From: Sulfurimonas sp.
GTDB lineage: Bacteria > Campylobacterota > Campylobacteria > Campylobacterales > Sulfurimonadaceae
Assembly: GCA_016744115.1 (NCBI GenBank)
Contig: JADGEZ010000006.1
Location: 1 to 64,000, forward strand
Reading direction: 5' to 3'
Length of the DNA: 64,000 nucleotides
This document shows, piece after piece, positions 44,118-54,192 of this stretch (position 1 is the stretch's first letter; each line of letters opens with the position of its first letter). Both the position numbers and the translations under genes were made by a program. Under the pieces are notes generated by a model that had not been told where the DNA came from, ran no database searches, and saw only the letters and a program-made list of their open reading frames with translations.

Positions 44118-44126
44118 ACCTGCCCC

Positions 44127-46160
44127 CTAAGCCTGAACCATAGCGATGTAGTAACAACGCATACAGCGATCAGCTTCACTCAAAGCTTCATCTTGCGTGA
44201 AACCTAGATTAACCTCTTCATTGTTATGTTTTCTAAAATCTGCATCAATTACAGAAGAATATTCACGAGGAAGTCCAGGTAACCAACCCGTTATTTTTTC
44301 TTTTTTATCATATACTTTAAGCTTGACTAAATGATCTTCCATAACTTCATCATCCGTTAAAGTAATCTCTCCAGTATGGACATATCTACTCATCACCGAA
44401 GCTGCTCGTTTTGCTTGACCAACTGCATTTACAATTGTCATAGGACCGTACTCGCAATCTCCTGAAGCAAAAACTCCCTTACGAGATGTAGTATAATCTT
44501 TTCCATTTGTTTTGATTGTAGCCCATGATGTCATATCAAGATCCCAATCCTCTGGTAAAAAATCTAAATCAGCAGATTGTGATACTGCAGGGATTAAATA
44601 ATCAAACTGTATCGTCTCAGAAGCATCCTCTATTTTCACTAATTGAGCGCGCCCCCCATTTGGATCGGGAACAAGCTCAAATTTATCTATGAGGAGTGAT
44701 TTTAAAACATCATTTTCATCATTCATAGTGTTTACAGCGGAGTAGAACATAAACTCTACACCCTCTTCAACTGATTCATGGTACTCTTCATAAGTAGTGT
44801 TACGAATAATGGTTTTTTCATCACGACGATAAATCATAACAACTCTCTTAGCACCAGCTCTAATAGAACATCTCACAACATCCATAGAGGTAAATCCACC
44901 ACCGACACAAGCAACTGTTTTACCAGTTAAATCAACAAAATCTTTATCAATTGCGTATTCTTTTTTCTCATCTTCTGTGAGTTTAATATCAAATTTTTCA
45001 TATAAGTTCACTTTATCAAGAAAATCAATCGCACCCCAATAACCTTCAATCTCTGGTCTTTCGTTATCACATCTTACTTTTTTAGATATTCTGGTACCTG
45101 AGGCTATCATAATTGCGTCATAATCTTTCTCAAATCTGTTCATATCATCCGCAGACACTCTATGATTTAGGATAAAGTTTACACCCATATCTTTAACGCA
45201 TTCAATATCTTTTAAGTACTTATCCCAAGGCATACGATACTCTGGAACACCTACAGTTACCTCGCCACCAAGAACAGGAAGTTCCTCATAAACATCAACT
45301 TCAATACCATCAGCCGCTAAATAATACGCAGTCGTTAAACCAGCAGGACCAGCTCCAATGACTGCAACTTTTTTGCCATTAGCAGGTTTTTTCTCTAAAG
45401 GATGAAAAAAATCATATCCATGATTAGTTTCCCAATCAGCACCTAATCGTTTAAGTGCCATGATAGAGATAGGATCATCGAGATTTGTACGACGACAAGC
45501 ATCCTCACATGGATGAGGACAAACACGACCACAAACATGAGCGAGTGGCATAGTCTGGCGAGTTGCCACAAGAGAATCATCAAAACGCAAATCTCTTACA
45601 CCCTCAATATAAGCAGGAATATCAACATGAGCAGGACAAGCATCCGTACATGGTGCAGTTATCTTAGCAATATATCCAATAGTTTCATCATAATGCTTTG
45701 ATGCTTTTTGATTGTTAATACAATCCATAAATTCATCTTCAAAATGCTCCATTAAATCAAGTATTGGATTTGGAACTGTTTTTCCAATCTCACACTTTGA
45801 AGTAATTTGCATACTTTTACCAATCTCTTTTAAGTGATCTAAATCAGTTACAGCACCCTCTCCACGAGCAATTTTATCTAGTGTGTCATATAAAATCTGT
45901 CCACCCCATCTCCCAGGTGCACATCTCCCACACGCCTCAGAATAAACCTGATACTGTGCAGCGTACTCCATCGCTAAACGGATAACATCCACATTTTCAT
46001 CAAATAAAGCAACACCGTCCCAACCAATAAAGGCTTTGGAATCTCTATGATCGTCATATTGTGCTGGTAAATTATATGCTGATTCTTCCCATTCTTGTTC
46101 TAATTTACCGACATTGTTTACCAGTTCACCATTCCAAGTAGAAAAATAGACTTTAGCCAT
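44127..46160 (-). CDS. NuoF-like/GltD-like fusion flavoprotein of the nuo operon
   Basis: Sits where nuoF would be. The N-terminal about 170 residues resemble the cluster-N3 end of NuoF: SEACGRCAPGRWGG (about 75-88) and SKCEIGKTVPNPILD (about 125-139). The third cysteine of the usual CxxCxxC is Gly here. Then a GltD-like domain: CTDACPAHVDIPAYI and CGRVCPHPCEDACR clusters (about 180-225), FAD motif GAGPAGL (about 265-271), NAD(P) motif VGGGFTSMD (about 395-403). About 677 aa from ATG 46160. It may take electrons from NADPH, ferredoxin or another donor instead of NADH. The donor is not known. Confidence 0.85.
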   Translation of the reverse strand: MAKVYFSTWNGELVNNVGKLEQEWEESAYNLPAQYDDHRDSKAFIGWDGVALFDENVDVIRLAMEYAAQYQVYSEACGRCAPGRWGGQILYDTLDKIARGEGAVTDLDHLKEIGKSMQITSKCEIGKTVPNPILDLMEHFEDEFMDCINNQKASKHYDETIGYIAKITAPCTDACPAHVDIPAYIEGVRDLRFDDSLVATRQTMPLAHVCGRVCPHPCEDACRRTNLDDPISIMALKRLGADWETNHGYDFFHPLEKKPANGKKVAVIGAGPAGLTTAYYLAADGIEVDVYEELPVLGGEVTVGVPEYRMPWDKYLKDIECVKDMGVNFILNHRVSADDMNRFEKDYDAIMIASGTRISKKVRCDNERPEIEGYWGAIDFLDKVNLYEKFDIKLTEDEKKEYAIDKDFVDLTGKTVACVGGGFTSMDVVRCSIRAGAKRVVMIYRRDEKTIIRNTTYEEYHESVEEGVEFMFYSAVNTMNDENDVLKSLLIDKFELVPDPNGGRAQLVKIEDASETIQFDYLIPAVSQSADLDFLPEDWDLDMTSWATIKTNGKDYTTSRKGVFASGDCEYGPMTIVNAVGQAKRAASVMSRYVHTGEITLTDDEVMEDHLVKLKVYDKKEKITGWLPGLPREYSSVIDADFRKHNNEEVNLGFTQDEALSEADRCMRCYYIAMVQA

Positions 46161-46169
46161 CAAATAATC

Positions 46170-46394
46170 CTATTTCTTTACTACGATAGTCCAATCGACT
46201 TCGTTAAATTTTAGTGAATTATAAAGTTCATATTCACACTCTTTTACTAAATCTGCACTACTTTGTATTCCAGAAAAATCGCCAATTTCAAAAATAAAAA
46301 TAAGCGTTTCATTATCTGCGTGAGTTTCTTTAAGAATCTCTTTCATTCTTCCTAAAAAATCTGTTTTTAAATGTCTTAAATCATATCGTTTCAT
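46170..46394 (-). CDS. small subunit replacing NuoE in the nuo operon
   Basis: 74 aa, no cysteine cluster motif, so it cannot be a normal NuoE thioredoxin-like 2Fe-2S subunit. The position (between nuoD and the flavoprotein) and size match the Campylobacter Cj1575-type protein. It has alternating strand and helix ([16 protein letters not shown]). The start overlaps the nuoD stop. It is probably a structural or docking subunit for the alternative electron-input module. Confidence 0.7.
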   Translation of the reverse strand: MKRYDLRHLKTDFLGRMKEILKETHADNETLIFIFEIGDFSGIQSSADLVKECEYELYNSLKFNEVDWTIVVKK

Positions 46395-47632
46395 CTATCC
46401 ACTTCCCCAAAAACTATGTTAGTTGTTCCAATAATAGAAACAACATCTGGAATATAATGACCAGGTATAAGGTCTGTTAGTATCCCTGTATGCCAAAATG
46501 ATGGAGCTCGAAGTTTTAATCTATATGGGTATGGTCCGCCTTGAGAGTTGATGTAAAAACCTAATTCACCTTTTGGTGATTCAGTCGCTACATACACTTC
46601 ACCAACGGGCGGTCTCATCCCTTGTGTTACTAAAACAAAGTGTTGCATTAAAGAATAGTTTTGAGTCATAATATCAAGCTTTGGAGCTGAAATATACTTT
46701 GGAGAGTGAGCCATTAAGTCCGTTTGTCCCTCTTTGACACATCTCTCATACATCTCTATAGTTTGATAAAGAATCTTCGCAGATTCTCTCATCTCTTGCA
46801 TATAGATGCGGTAACGAGCAAAGTTATCTCCCTTATCAGACCAAGGCACATTAAACTCTACTTCATCATATAATTCGTATGGCTCTTCTTTACGAATATC
46901 CCACTTAAATCCAGATGCTCTTAACATTGGACCGCTGCAACCCCATGAAAGTGCCATATCTTTAGAGATAGTTCCAACCTCTTCCATTCTCATAAGCCAA
47001 ATACGGTTGGTATCGAGTAAATCTTCATAATCTTTAATATTTTGAGGTAATTTATTTAAAAATGAACGCAACTGATGGATAAAACCATCTTGAATATCTA
47101 AAGGAACACCACCAATGCGAATAGCTGCATGAGTAAGTCTAGCTCCACAATATCCCTCTATAATATCCATCAAATATTCTCTTTCTCTAAAAGCGAAAAG
47201 AAAAACCGTCATAGCACCAATGTCAAGTGCAGTTGTCGCTAACCAAAAAAGATGAGACATTAAGCGGTTAATCTCTAAAAGCATCATACGGATTACTTTA
47301 GCACGACGAGGAACTTCTAAACCTATAAGTTTCTCAACTGCTAAGGCAAATCCATAATTGTTTGAAGAAGAAGCAATATAGTCCATTCTATCAGTTGTTG
47401 GCATGAATTCATTATAAATCATGTTTTCAGCCATTTTTTCCATACCACGATGTAAATAACCAACATCTGGATGTGCTTTTACAATCTGTTCTTGTTGTAA
47501 GTGAAGCATTAAGCGCAACTGACCGTGAGCAGATGGATGCTGAGGACCGAAGTTTAGTACTAATTCGTTATCTTCTCTATCAAAAGTGATATTTTCAAAG
47601 AAGGGTGTTAATCTATTTTTTATCTGTGCCAT
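46391..47632 (-). CDS. nuoD: NADH-quinone oxidoreductase subunit D
   Basis: 49-kDa quinone-site subunit. [17 protein letters not shown] (about residues 28-44) supplies the His/Tyr quinone head-group region, and the C terminus ends in [14 protein letters not shown], the typical tail. 413 aa, separate from nuoC (not fused). Overlaps the NuoE replacement gene. Confidence 0.97.
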   Translation of the reverse strand: MAQIKNRLTPFFENITFDREDNELVLNFGPQHPSAHGQLRLMLHLQQEQIVKAHPDVGYLHRGMEKMAENMIYNEFMPTTDRMDYIASSSNNYGFALAVEKLIGLEVPRRAKVIRMMLLEINRLMSHLFWLATTALDIGAMTVFLFAFREREYLMDIIEGYCGARLTHAAIRIGGVPLDIQDGFIHQLRSFLNKLPQNIKDYEDLLDTNRIWLMRMEEVGTISKDMALSWGCSGPMLRASGFKWDIRKEEPYELYDEVEFNVPWSDKGDNFARYRIYMQEMRESAKILYQTIEMYERCVKEGQTDLMAHSPKYISAPKLDIMTQNYSLMQHFVLVTQGMRPPVGEVYVATESPKGELGFYINSQGGPYPYRLKLRAPSFWHTGILTDLIPGHYIPDVVSIIGTTNIVFGEVDR

Positions 47633-47643
47633 ATTTTACCACC

Positions 47644-48450
47644 TTACCTTTGTGGATCATCAACAATAACTGATGTCTTTTTATCAAATTTTGAAACTAG
47701 AAATACTCCACCATCTTCTTGATAGTTTTGTTCATTTTTTGCTTCATTACCTGTAATGTTCGTCCCCTTAGGTACTTCAAAACCTAAACGAGCAAAACGC
47801 TGTGAATCATAACGATCAACTCTCGCAGTATCACGAATTTCAGGGCCTATTGTCTCTCTTGCTTCTTTACCATAAATCTTATCTACCTCATACCAAGAAG
47901 CAAACTCATCACCTTCAAGTGGGTAAGTTTTAAGAAGTGGATGTCCTTGCCAATCATAAGGCATTAGAATTCTTTTCATAAAGGGATGATTATTTGCTTG
48001 TATTCCAAACATATCAAACATCTCTCTCTCACTCCAATCAGCACAGCGGAAAAGTTTTTCTACAGAATCAACCGCTTGTCCATTGTCTATGAAATATTTA
48101 ATGCGAATACGCTTGCGTTTATTCATGCTTAGCATTTGATAAAAAATCTCAAAAGTATTATCTTTAGCTAACCAATCAATCGCTGACATCTCTGAGAGTT
48201 GCGTATATTCTAAGCTATCTCTCATAAGCTCTAAAACACCGTAAATATCTTTAGCATTGATATAAACAACCATTTGCCCAACTTGAATAAAAGACTCTTT
48301 TACTTCAAATTTAGCAGAAATACTGGCTAAATCGGAGCTAAATACAGCGTCGGTATCTACCTCTTGCTTAGGGACTTGAGGAGATACATAAAATCTATCT
48401 GTATAATACGCTTTTGCTTGTACATCATCTTTAGCTTTATAGGCTCTCAT
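47644..48450 (-). CDS. nuoC: NADH-quinone oxidoreductase subunit C
   Basis: 30-kDa subunit. ERKMFDMFGI-like sequence appears as EREMFDMFGIQANNHPFMKRILMPYDWQGHPLLKTYPL (split, about residues 145-182), the family signature. 268 aa with an extended N terminus. Abuts nuoB at base 48450. Confidence 0.95.
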   Translation of the reverse strand: MRAYKAKDDVQAKAYYTDRFYVSPQVPKQEVDTDAVFSSDLASISAKFEVKESFIQVGQMVVYINAKDIYGVLELMRDSLEYTQLSEMSAIDWLAKDNTFEIFYQMLSMNKRKRIRIKYFIDNGQAVDSVEKLFRCADWSEREMFDMFGIQANNHPFMKRILMPYDWQGHPLLKTYPLEGDEFASWYEVDKIYGKEARETIGPEIRDTARVDRYDSQRFARLGFEVPKGTNITGNEAKNEQNYQEDGGVFLVSKFDKKTSVIVDDPQR

Positions 48451-48959
48451 TACATTAACCTTTTTGGTTTTTGTGATTTATTGGCAGAATTTGCACGAAT
48501 TTTTTTCTGTAATAGCATTACACCATATTGGAGTGTTTCAGGACGAGGAGCACAACCAGGGAGGTATAAATCAACAGGGATAACTCTATCTACACCTTGA
48601 ACTGTTGCATAAGTGTTAAACATTCCACCAGTATTTGCACATGAACCCATAGAGATAACCCACTTAGGTTCAGTCATCTGGTCGTAAAGTCTTTTGATAA
48701 ACTCTGAGTGTTTTTTAGTCAGTGTTCCTGCGACTATCATTACATCTGATTGTCTTGGAGAGGCTCTAAATATTGTACCAAAACGGTCAAAATCATATCT
48801 TGAAGCCCCTGCTGCCATCATCTCAATACCACAACATGCAAGACCATAAGTCATAGCCCATAGTGAGTTTGAACGACCCCAATTTACTATCTTATCTATA
48901 CTTGTAAGTGCAACGGGGAGTCCACCATCTTGTGTATAATTTACTTTATGTTGTGCCAT
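48450..48959 (-). CDS. nuoB: NADH-quinone oxidoreductase subunit B
   Basis: Carries cluster N2, the last before quinone. [22 protein letters not shown] (split, about residues 38-59), [11 protein letters not shown] (about 104-114) and [10 protein letters not shown] (about 131-140) hold the four cluster cysteines, including the tandem CC. About 169 aa. I choose the ATG at 48959 ([10 protein letters not shown]), which follows AAAGGAG; the ORF track starts seven codons earlier. It overlaps the 3' end of nuoA. Confidence 0.97.
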   Translation of the reverse strand: MAQHKVNYTQDGGLPVALTSIDKIVNWGRSNSLWAMTYGLACCGIEMMAAGASRYDFDRFGTIFRASPRQSDVMIVAGTLTKKHSEFIKRLYDQMTEPKWVISMGSCANTGGMFNTYATVQGVDRVIPVDLYLPGCAPRPETLQYGVMLLQKKIRANSANKSQKPKRLM

Positions 48960-49330
48960 TCTAACGCTCCTTTTTTCCACGCATATACAAAACCAATTGT
49001 TAATAGAAGAATAAACATTAACATCTCAGCAAAACCAAACCATCCTAGAAGTTTAAAATCAACAGCCCATGGGAACATGAAAATGATTTCAACATCAAAG
49101 AGTAAAAATAAAAGTGCAAATAGATAAAACTGTGGAGAGATTCTATTTGGCTGTTTTGTTATTTCTGGTCCACATTCGTAAACCGATAATTTAATTTTTT
49201 CGCTATCTTTGCGTGCTAATGCACGAGAAGCTAAACGAGCGATTATTGTTGTCGCTGTAAATGCACCAAATGTAACTACAAATAGTACAAATACGCCAAA
49301 ATACGGATTTGCTGTAGCAATATGCTCCAT
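48941..49330 (-). CDS. nuoA: NADH-quinone oxidoreductase subunit A
   Basis: Small membrane subunit with three helices. [39 protein letters not shown] (split, about residues 50-88) is the diagnostic loop-helix, with the Cys and DVEI acidic pair. 129 aa. First gene of the 15-gene nuo-pflA operon. Confidence 0.96.
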   Translation of the reverse strand: MEHIATANPYFGVFVLFVVTFGAFTATTIIARLASRALARKDSEKIKLSVYECGPEITKQPNRISPQFYLFALLFLLFDVEIIFMFPWAVDFKLLGWFGFAEMLMFILLLTIGFVYAWKKGALEWHNIK

Positions 49331-49569
49331 ATAATCTACCTTTTTTAGAGAAACTAAAGCTCTTGAAGTTTAGTTCTTTTTATATTTGTTTCCTTGATGT
49401 TTTACAAACACTACAATGAGGTAGCCTTTGCCTAAGCGTATGCCAAGGAAAAACAGTTGCTTGAACTATAACTAAAAGAGTATTAAAAATAAGTTAGAGG
49501 AAATAGAAATAGCCTTAATGTGTCACTAATCGCAACACTAATTTTTTTAAGAGAAAATTGATGTGAAAA
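49331..49569 (-). promoter_or_regulatory. upstream region of the nuo operon
   Basis: About 239 bp without a gene between nuoA and the AAA+ gene, which lies on the same strand upstream. It must hold the nuo promoter. AT-rich boxes are present, but none stands out enough to place the -10. No operator is recognised. Confidence 0.4.
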
Positions 49570-51306
49570 CTATTTTTTTAAAAATCCCATAGATTTTTCA
49601 GCATCAAAATTTGCATTTTTTTCTCTTGAAATTTCTTCAATAAAGTCTTTTTGTGAAAATATTACTTTTTCTTTTACTGCTACCTTATAGGCAGTATTTT
49701 TTATAATAAGATTTATTTGTCCACCTGTCAACGAGTATTTTGCTAACTCGCTTAAATCAATATCATTTGCGTAAGGTGCGGTAGCTGGAAGCATTAGTTC
49801 CCATAATTTAAATCTTTGTTTTTCATCTGGTTTTTTAAATTCTATCTTATAATTAAATCTTCTTGAAAAAGCCTTATCAATATTTTCTAATAAATTAGTT
49901 GTAGCTATGAGCATACCTTTAAAGTTTTCAATCTGTTCTAAAAATATATTTTGCATTTGATTGTGCATCTGATCTGAACCTGTAATGTTGCCACTTGACC
50001 TTGCACCTAAAAATTGGTCTGCTTCATTTAGTAACAGTATTGGTTCTGATTTTGTTTTTTCACACAAGTCATAAAAAGTATCAAAAATTTTGCGTACATT
50101 TTTCTCACTTTCCCCTACATACATAGAAAGAATTTTTGAACAATCAAAGGCTAATACCTGTCTTTTTAATGATTTTGCAAGTGAATAAGCAGTCATTGTC
50201 TTACCAGTTCCAGCTGACCCATAAAAAATTATTCTAGCATCTATCCCACTTTTTTTATCTTTGATTCCCCACTCAACAAGACGCAAGACTACTTCTTTAT
50301 CAACCTGTCTCATTAAATTTTCTAGTGTTTCTTGCGTTTTTTCGTGCAAGACTACATCTTCTAGTGAAGTTCTAGGCTCTATCAACTCAAATATATCTTG
50401 TTCTTCAATCAAGACATTAAGTTTTATTCGTCTTACTTTTTTATTTTTTTGTGGATGAATGATACTTTGAAGCACCTCATCAACTATAAAAAATGCACGA
50501 GATATTCCACCAAAAGGGTTTAACATCTCCTCATAGTCAATAATCCCTTCATTGATAAGATTAGAACCATCTTCAAGTAAAGAGCGATTTTTAATTCTCT
50601 CATATTCATCTAAAGATATAAGTTCTATAAGTGCATTCATCTCACGCAAAGAAGCATCTGTGGCACTATATTCTTCACGCAAAAGAGCGATAAAAATAAC
50701 CTGTTCTTTTATTTGCATCTTTTTTTGTTTAAAAAATTTGTCTAGTACTAGTTTTTCTGCCGTTTGAGACACTCTCTCTTCTATCCGTTTTTCAAGTAAG
50801 TTCAGCTTTGTTTTAACTCTATCAATTCCTAGAGAATGTTCATGAACATTTTGACGAATTTGACTCATTTTTTGATATAACTCTATTCTGAAAAATTGGT
50901 CTTGCAGATATTCTAAATGATCCCCGTAAGGTTTAATATCTGGTAAATCTGATTCTAGCGTTCCATACTGTAGAAGTTTTAAAAATGATGGAGATAAACC
51001 AATAGAAGAGTTTAAAAGTTCCAGTGGCGTTACCTCGGATATTTTTATAGGAGTAAAACTCTGTTGAAGTAACCATCCTAGTTCTAGTAAACTTTTTATA
51101 CGCTCCAAATACTGTAAAAATTGATACGCATCATCACCATATAAGTCTTGTAAAAGATTTAACACTAAAGTATCATCATCACCTTTTATATAATTTTTGG
51201 CTAAATGTTGCAATATCTTTGCTTCAATTACATTACATTTTAGATGTTCAAAGATACTTGATTTTTCAATATTTTTCGCTTTTAAAAAATTGACTAAACT
51301 TTGCAT
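49570..51306 (-). CDS. AAA+ ATPase (central-domain type)
   Basis: The first about 330 residues are helical with a coiled-coil-prone region (about 140-200) and no recognised domain. An AAA+ module follows (about 335-560): Walker A YGSAGTGKTM, then EPILLLNEADQFL, where the first acidic residue of Walker B is Asn, then a sensor region IATTNLLENIDKAFSRRF with the arginine finger. 578 aa. Resembles COG0464-type unfoldases or remodelling ATPases. Conserved Glu remains, so hydrolysis is possible. No partner gene is adjacent; function unknown. Confidence 0.7.
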   Translation of the reverse strand: MQSLVNFLKAKNIEKSSIFEHLKCNVIEAKILQHLAKNYIKGDDDTLVLNLLQDLYGDDAYQFLQYLERIKSLLELGWLLQQSFTPIKISEVTPLELLNSSIGLSPSFLKLLQYGTLESDLPDIKPYGDHLEYLQDQFFRIELYQKMSQIRQNVHEHSLGIDRVKTKLNLLEKRIEERVSQTAEKLVLDKFFKQKKMQIKEQVIFIALLREEYSATDASLREMNALIELISLDEYERIKNRSLLEDGSNLINEGIIDYEEMLNPFGGISRAFFIVDEVLQSIIHPQKNKKVRRIKLNVLIEEQDIFELIEPRTSLEDVVLHEKTQETLENLMRQVDKEVVLRLVEWGIKDKKSGIDARIIFYGSAGTGKTMTAYSLAKSLKRQVLAFDCSKILSMYVGESEKNVRKIFDTFYDLCEKTKSEPILLLNEADQFLGARSSGNITGSDQMHNQMQNIFLEQIENFKGMLIATTNLLENIDKAFSRRFNYKIEFKKPDEKQRFKLWELMLPATAPYANDIDLSELAKYSLTGGQINLIIKNTAYKVAVKEKVIFSQKDFIEEISREKNANFDAEKSMGFLKK

Positions 51307-51316
51307 TTAAAACCTT

Positions 51317-52201
51317 TTATTTTATAAATGAATACAATAATTCTATCTCTTGTTTCCAAATAGTTTCATCAATAGTTTCTAAAACAAGTGGAATATCATC
51401 CATTCTTGAATCATTCATAATAAATCTAAACGCATCAAGTCCTATCTCGCCACATCCAAGTGAATGATGTCTATCTACCCTACTTCCAAGTGGCGGTTTA
51501 GAATCATTTATATGCATCCCCATTAAATACTTTGAACCTACTATAGCATCAAAATTTTCCCAAGTTTTATCATAAGTTTCACGAGTTCTTATGTCGTAAC
51601 CTGCTGTAAACATATGGCAAGTATCTATACAAACACCTACACGAGATTTATCTTCAATCTTGTCTATTATATATGCTAAATGCTCAAACTTATATCCTAG
51701 GTTTGTTCCTTGACCTGCCGTATTTTCTATAACTGCTTTTACATTACTTGTTTTATCAAGTGCAAAATTTATAGATTCTGCTATTAAGTCAAGGCATTCA
51801 TTTTCTGTTTTTTCTACAAACTCAGTATCTTTTTTCTGGGCGGCTTTAAATTTAACTAAATGACTTCCTGGGTGAAAGTTAAGCCTATCTAGTCCTAATA
51901 TCTCACATCTTTGAAGCTCATCTATAAAGGCTACTCTACTTTTTTCCAACTTCTCCGTGTCAGGATTCCCCAAGTTTATGAGGTAAGAATCATGAGGAAG
52001 AATATGCTTAGGCAGTATCCCACTCTTTTCTAAGTTCTCAAACCAAGTATCTATAGTCTTAGTATCCAAAGGTTTGGCATCCCATCTTTTTTGATTTTTA
52101 GTAAAAAGAGCAAAAGCTTTTGCTCCAATTTCCTCCGCATTTTTAACTGCATTAAAAACTCCACCACTCGCACTCGTATGTGCTCCTACAAATTTATTCA
52201 C
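51317..52201 (-). CDS. nfo: endonuclease IV (AP endonuclease)
   Basis: Base-excision repair enzyme cleaving 5' to abasic sites. Zinc-binding segments are visible: [10 protein letters not shown] (residues about 6-15), LNFHPGSH (about 103-110), [13 protein letters not shown] (about 155-167), [14 protein letters not shown] (about 188-201), MGMHINDSK (about 227-235), [11 protein letters not shown] (about 243-253). 294 aa, normal. Its ATG overlaps the stop of the upstream lipoprotein gene. Confidence 0.96.
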   Translation of the reverse strand: MNKFVGAHTSASGGVFNAVKNAEEIGAKAFALFTKNQKRWDAKPLDTKTIDTWFENLEKSGILPKHILPHDSYLINLGNPDTEKLEKSRVAFIDELQRCEILGLDRLNFHPGSHLVKFKAAQKKDTEFVEKTENECLDLIAESINFALDKTSNVKAVIENTAGQGTNLGYKFEHLAYIIDKIEDKSRVGVCIDTCHMFTAGYDIRTRETYDKTWENFDAIVGSKYLMGMHINDSKPPLGSRVDRHHSLGCGEIGLDAFRFIMNDSRMDDIPLVLETIDETIWKQEIELLYSFIK

Positions 52202-52665
52202 TTTATATCCTTGATTTTAAATATTATTTTGTTTTTTACATCTTTAAAGAAAATCTCTTTTGGATTAACTCTATACATTATGTCTACTGATTTTGTACTT
52301 ATTTTTTGTGTAAAACCATCTTCTGTTATAATCTTATTTTTAGCATCATATATCTCATTACCTAACAGTATATTTTGAAGTATATCATCGGGATAAGAAG
52401 ACGAAAGGTAGTCACTATTAAATCCACTTTTACTCATGCAGCCTTCGCTTGTACAAATCAAATGATTAATAGTAAATTTTTCTATTGGCTTGCCAGCTAC
52501 AAACAACTCTAACTCAATCGCCTTATCAGAACTACGAATATATCCAACATCCGCAAACTTCATCTTTAAAGATTTGATGATAATAATTTTAGTCTGCGTA
52601 ATTTCATAGTTTTTAATACTACATCCACTTATAAATAGCGTTAAAATCAATAGTATATGTTTCAT
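52198..52665 (-). CDS. predicted lipoprotein, Campylobacterota-type
   Basis: Lipobox FISGC-S near residue 15 after a short hydrophobic leader. 155 aa, mostly strands, a CTSEGC pair of cysteines (about 86-91). I do not recognise a named domain; small lipoproteins next to nfo occur in relatives as I recall. Overlaps nfo by 4 bp (ATGA), so co-translated. Divergent from tmRNA. Confidence 0.6.
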   Translation of the reverse strand: MKHILLILTLFISGCSIKNYEITQTKIIIIKSLKMKFADVGYIRSSDKAIELELFVAGKPIEKFTINHLICTSEGCMSKSGFNSDYLSSSYPDDILQNILLGNEIYDAKNKIITEDGFTQKISTKSVDIMYRVNPKEIFFKDVKNKIIFKIKDIK

Positions 52666-52705
52666 ATATGAATTGTATCGAGATTTTATAAAATATTTTT
52701 TATGC

Positions 52706-52711
52706 TATACT
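52706..52711 (+). promoter_or_regulatory. candidate -10 element of the tmRNA gene
   Basis: TATGCTATACTG supplies TATACT 15 bp before the mature tmRNA 5' end, preceded by an AT-rich run. The primary start would be a few bases upstream of the processed end. Confidence 0.5.
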
Positions 52712-52726
52712 GTTGTTTTAAATCAA

Positions 52727-53101
52727 GGGGACGATTTGGCTTCGACTGGAGTTGGTGGTCTATGATTGCATGTCGGACTGAGCATCTCCGTTATACGGCT
52801 CATAATTGCTTAAACGCAAACAATACAAATTACCGCCCAGCTTACGCAGTAGCATAAGTTTTACCCCCTCTTAGAGGACGGGCTGCTTCACCTATGGACT
52901 CTAGATAAATAGGACTCGAAGTATAACCCTTATGTAGATATATACAGAGTGTGTCTCGCCTTTGTATGAATTTAGAGGCTCGTTTTGTGTAGCTTTGCAA
53001 GTTGTGTGAAGCAAAATTAAATTTTAACAACTTCTCTAAACATGTAGATGTCACAGAAACCCAACTTTAGGACTGCGGTTCGATCCCGCACGTCTCCACC
53101 A
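52727..53101 (+). ncRNA. ssrA: transfer-messenger RNA (tmRNA)
   Basis: Rescues stalled ribosomes and tags proteins for degradation. The 5' end GGGGACG pairs with CGTCTCC before the 3' ACCA, including the G3-U wobble used by alanyl-tRNA synthetase; the T arm GGTTCGATCCC is intact. The tag frame starts at GCA 52816 and reads ANNTNYRPAYAVA*, ending at TAA 52857. The ANN...PAYA pattern agrees with Campylobacter and Helicobacter tags. About 375 nt. Confidence 0.96.
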
Positions 53102-53376
53102 TGACTCAATCTAAAATACTCCAAATCAATCTAACAAACCCTTAAATAACAGACTTTTTATGAAAAATCACTCTAATGTAATCTAAGTTATACTATAGTA
53201 AACTAATCTTTTTAGGGATAGATTTAGGGATTCATTATAATTTACTTTAAGCCACATTTTTGATATAGTTGATATAATTTTAGACATAAGTTGAATCTCT
53301 TTTTTGTGAATATTATTTCAACTACTTAAACAATTGAATTCATTATTTTTTTGTAAATTTGCAAGTGGCTCTCATA
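53102..53376. other. AT-rich spacer between tmRNA and glycan locus
   Basis: About 275 bp without a gene. No terminator with a clear stem and T run and no repeat of the tmRNA 3' end is seen within the window. It probably holds the promoter of the glycan locus. Confidence 0.4.
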
Positions 53377-53931
53377 ATGAATAACATAATTTTAAAAAAC
53401 TATTTACTTCTAACAGAAGATGAAAATAAAAATATTTTAGAAATAAGAAATTCTAAAAACATTAGATTAGCATCACTAAATGAAGATATAATTACCTTTG
53501 AAAATCATTTAAAATGGATAGAAAATAATAAAAAAGACAATGCAAATAGATACTATGCAGTATTTGAGGGAAATGATATAGTCGGAGCAATTTACATAAC
53601 TGGAATTAATACCATTAGAAATACTTGTTCTTGGGGTTTGTATTTTAAAAAAAATATTAATATCTTTACTTCATCAATTTGCACCTATTTGATTATACAA
53701 AAGATATTTTATGAATTAAAAATAAATACACTTCATTTAAAAGTAAAAAAAGACAACATTGCTGCATATAAATTTGACACAAGTTTTGGTTTTAAAAAGT
53801 ATGATGAACGAAATGAACAATATTTCATGTATATGAATAAAATAATGTGGAATGATAAAAAAAACACTTCTTCGTTTACTATATTACTAAAGAAAATAGA
53901 AAAAATACACTATAAATTTATAGAGGGATAA
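53377..53931 (+). CDS. GNAT-family N-acetyltransferase, PseH-like
   Basis: Opens the glycan locus. LEIRNSKNIRLASLNEDIITFENHLKWIE (split, about residues 20-50) closely resembles the start of PseH-type acetyltransferases that acetylate UDP-4-amino sugars in pseudaminic acid synthesis. Acetyl-CoA binding would involve the following strand-helix region (about 80-140). I choose ATG 53377 (MNNIILKN) rather than the TTG at 53359. About 184 aa. With the nearby aminotransferase it could acylate an amino sugar. Whether the donor is acetyl-CoA or an acyl-ACP from the next gene is open. Confidence 0.7.
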   Translation: MNNIILKNYLLLTEDENKNILEIRNSKNIRLASLNEDIITFENHLKWIENNKKDNANRYYAVFEGNDIVGAIYITGINTIRNTCSWGLYFKKNINIFTSSICTYLIIQKIFYELKINTLHLKVKKDNIAAYKFDTSFGFKKYDERNEQYFMYMNKIMWNDKKNTSSFTILLKKIEKIHYKFIEG

Positions 53932-53934
53932 TAA

Positions 53935-54192
53935 ATGAACATAGAAAAAACAATAGAAAAAATATTTTTTGAGGTCTTAGAACAAACAGATAGTAAGTTA
54001 CTTGTTGATACACTTCATGATGATGTACTATTGCTTGAGAGTGGTCTTGATTCTTTAGGATTTGCGATTTTAGTCGCTACATTAGAAGATGAATTGGATT
54101 ATGACCCTTTTTCTATGATGAAAAATGCAATTTATCCTTCAACTTATGGAGAATTTGTAAGAATTTATAAAGAGATGTATCCAAAGAAATGA
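53935..54192 (+). CDS. acyl carrier protein
   Basis: Small acidic four-helix protein. LLESGLDSLGFAILVATLEDEL (split, about residues 35-56) contains the DSL serine that receives phosphopantetheine. 85 aa, normal. It follows the acetyltransferase by 3 bp, with GAGGGA as ribosome-binding site, and overlaps the acyl ligase gene. A dedicated ACP in a sugar locus suggests an acyl group other than plain acetate is built and transferred here. Confidence 0.85.
   Translation: MNIEKTIEKIFFEVLEQTDSKLLVDTLHDDVLLLESGLDSLGFAILVATLEDELDYDPFSMMKNAIYPSTYGEFVRIYKEMYPKK

Noticed and set aside
52842-53054. 70-aa minus-strand ORF
   Set aside because: Lies entirely inside the tmRNA gene on the opposite strand.
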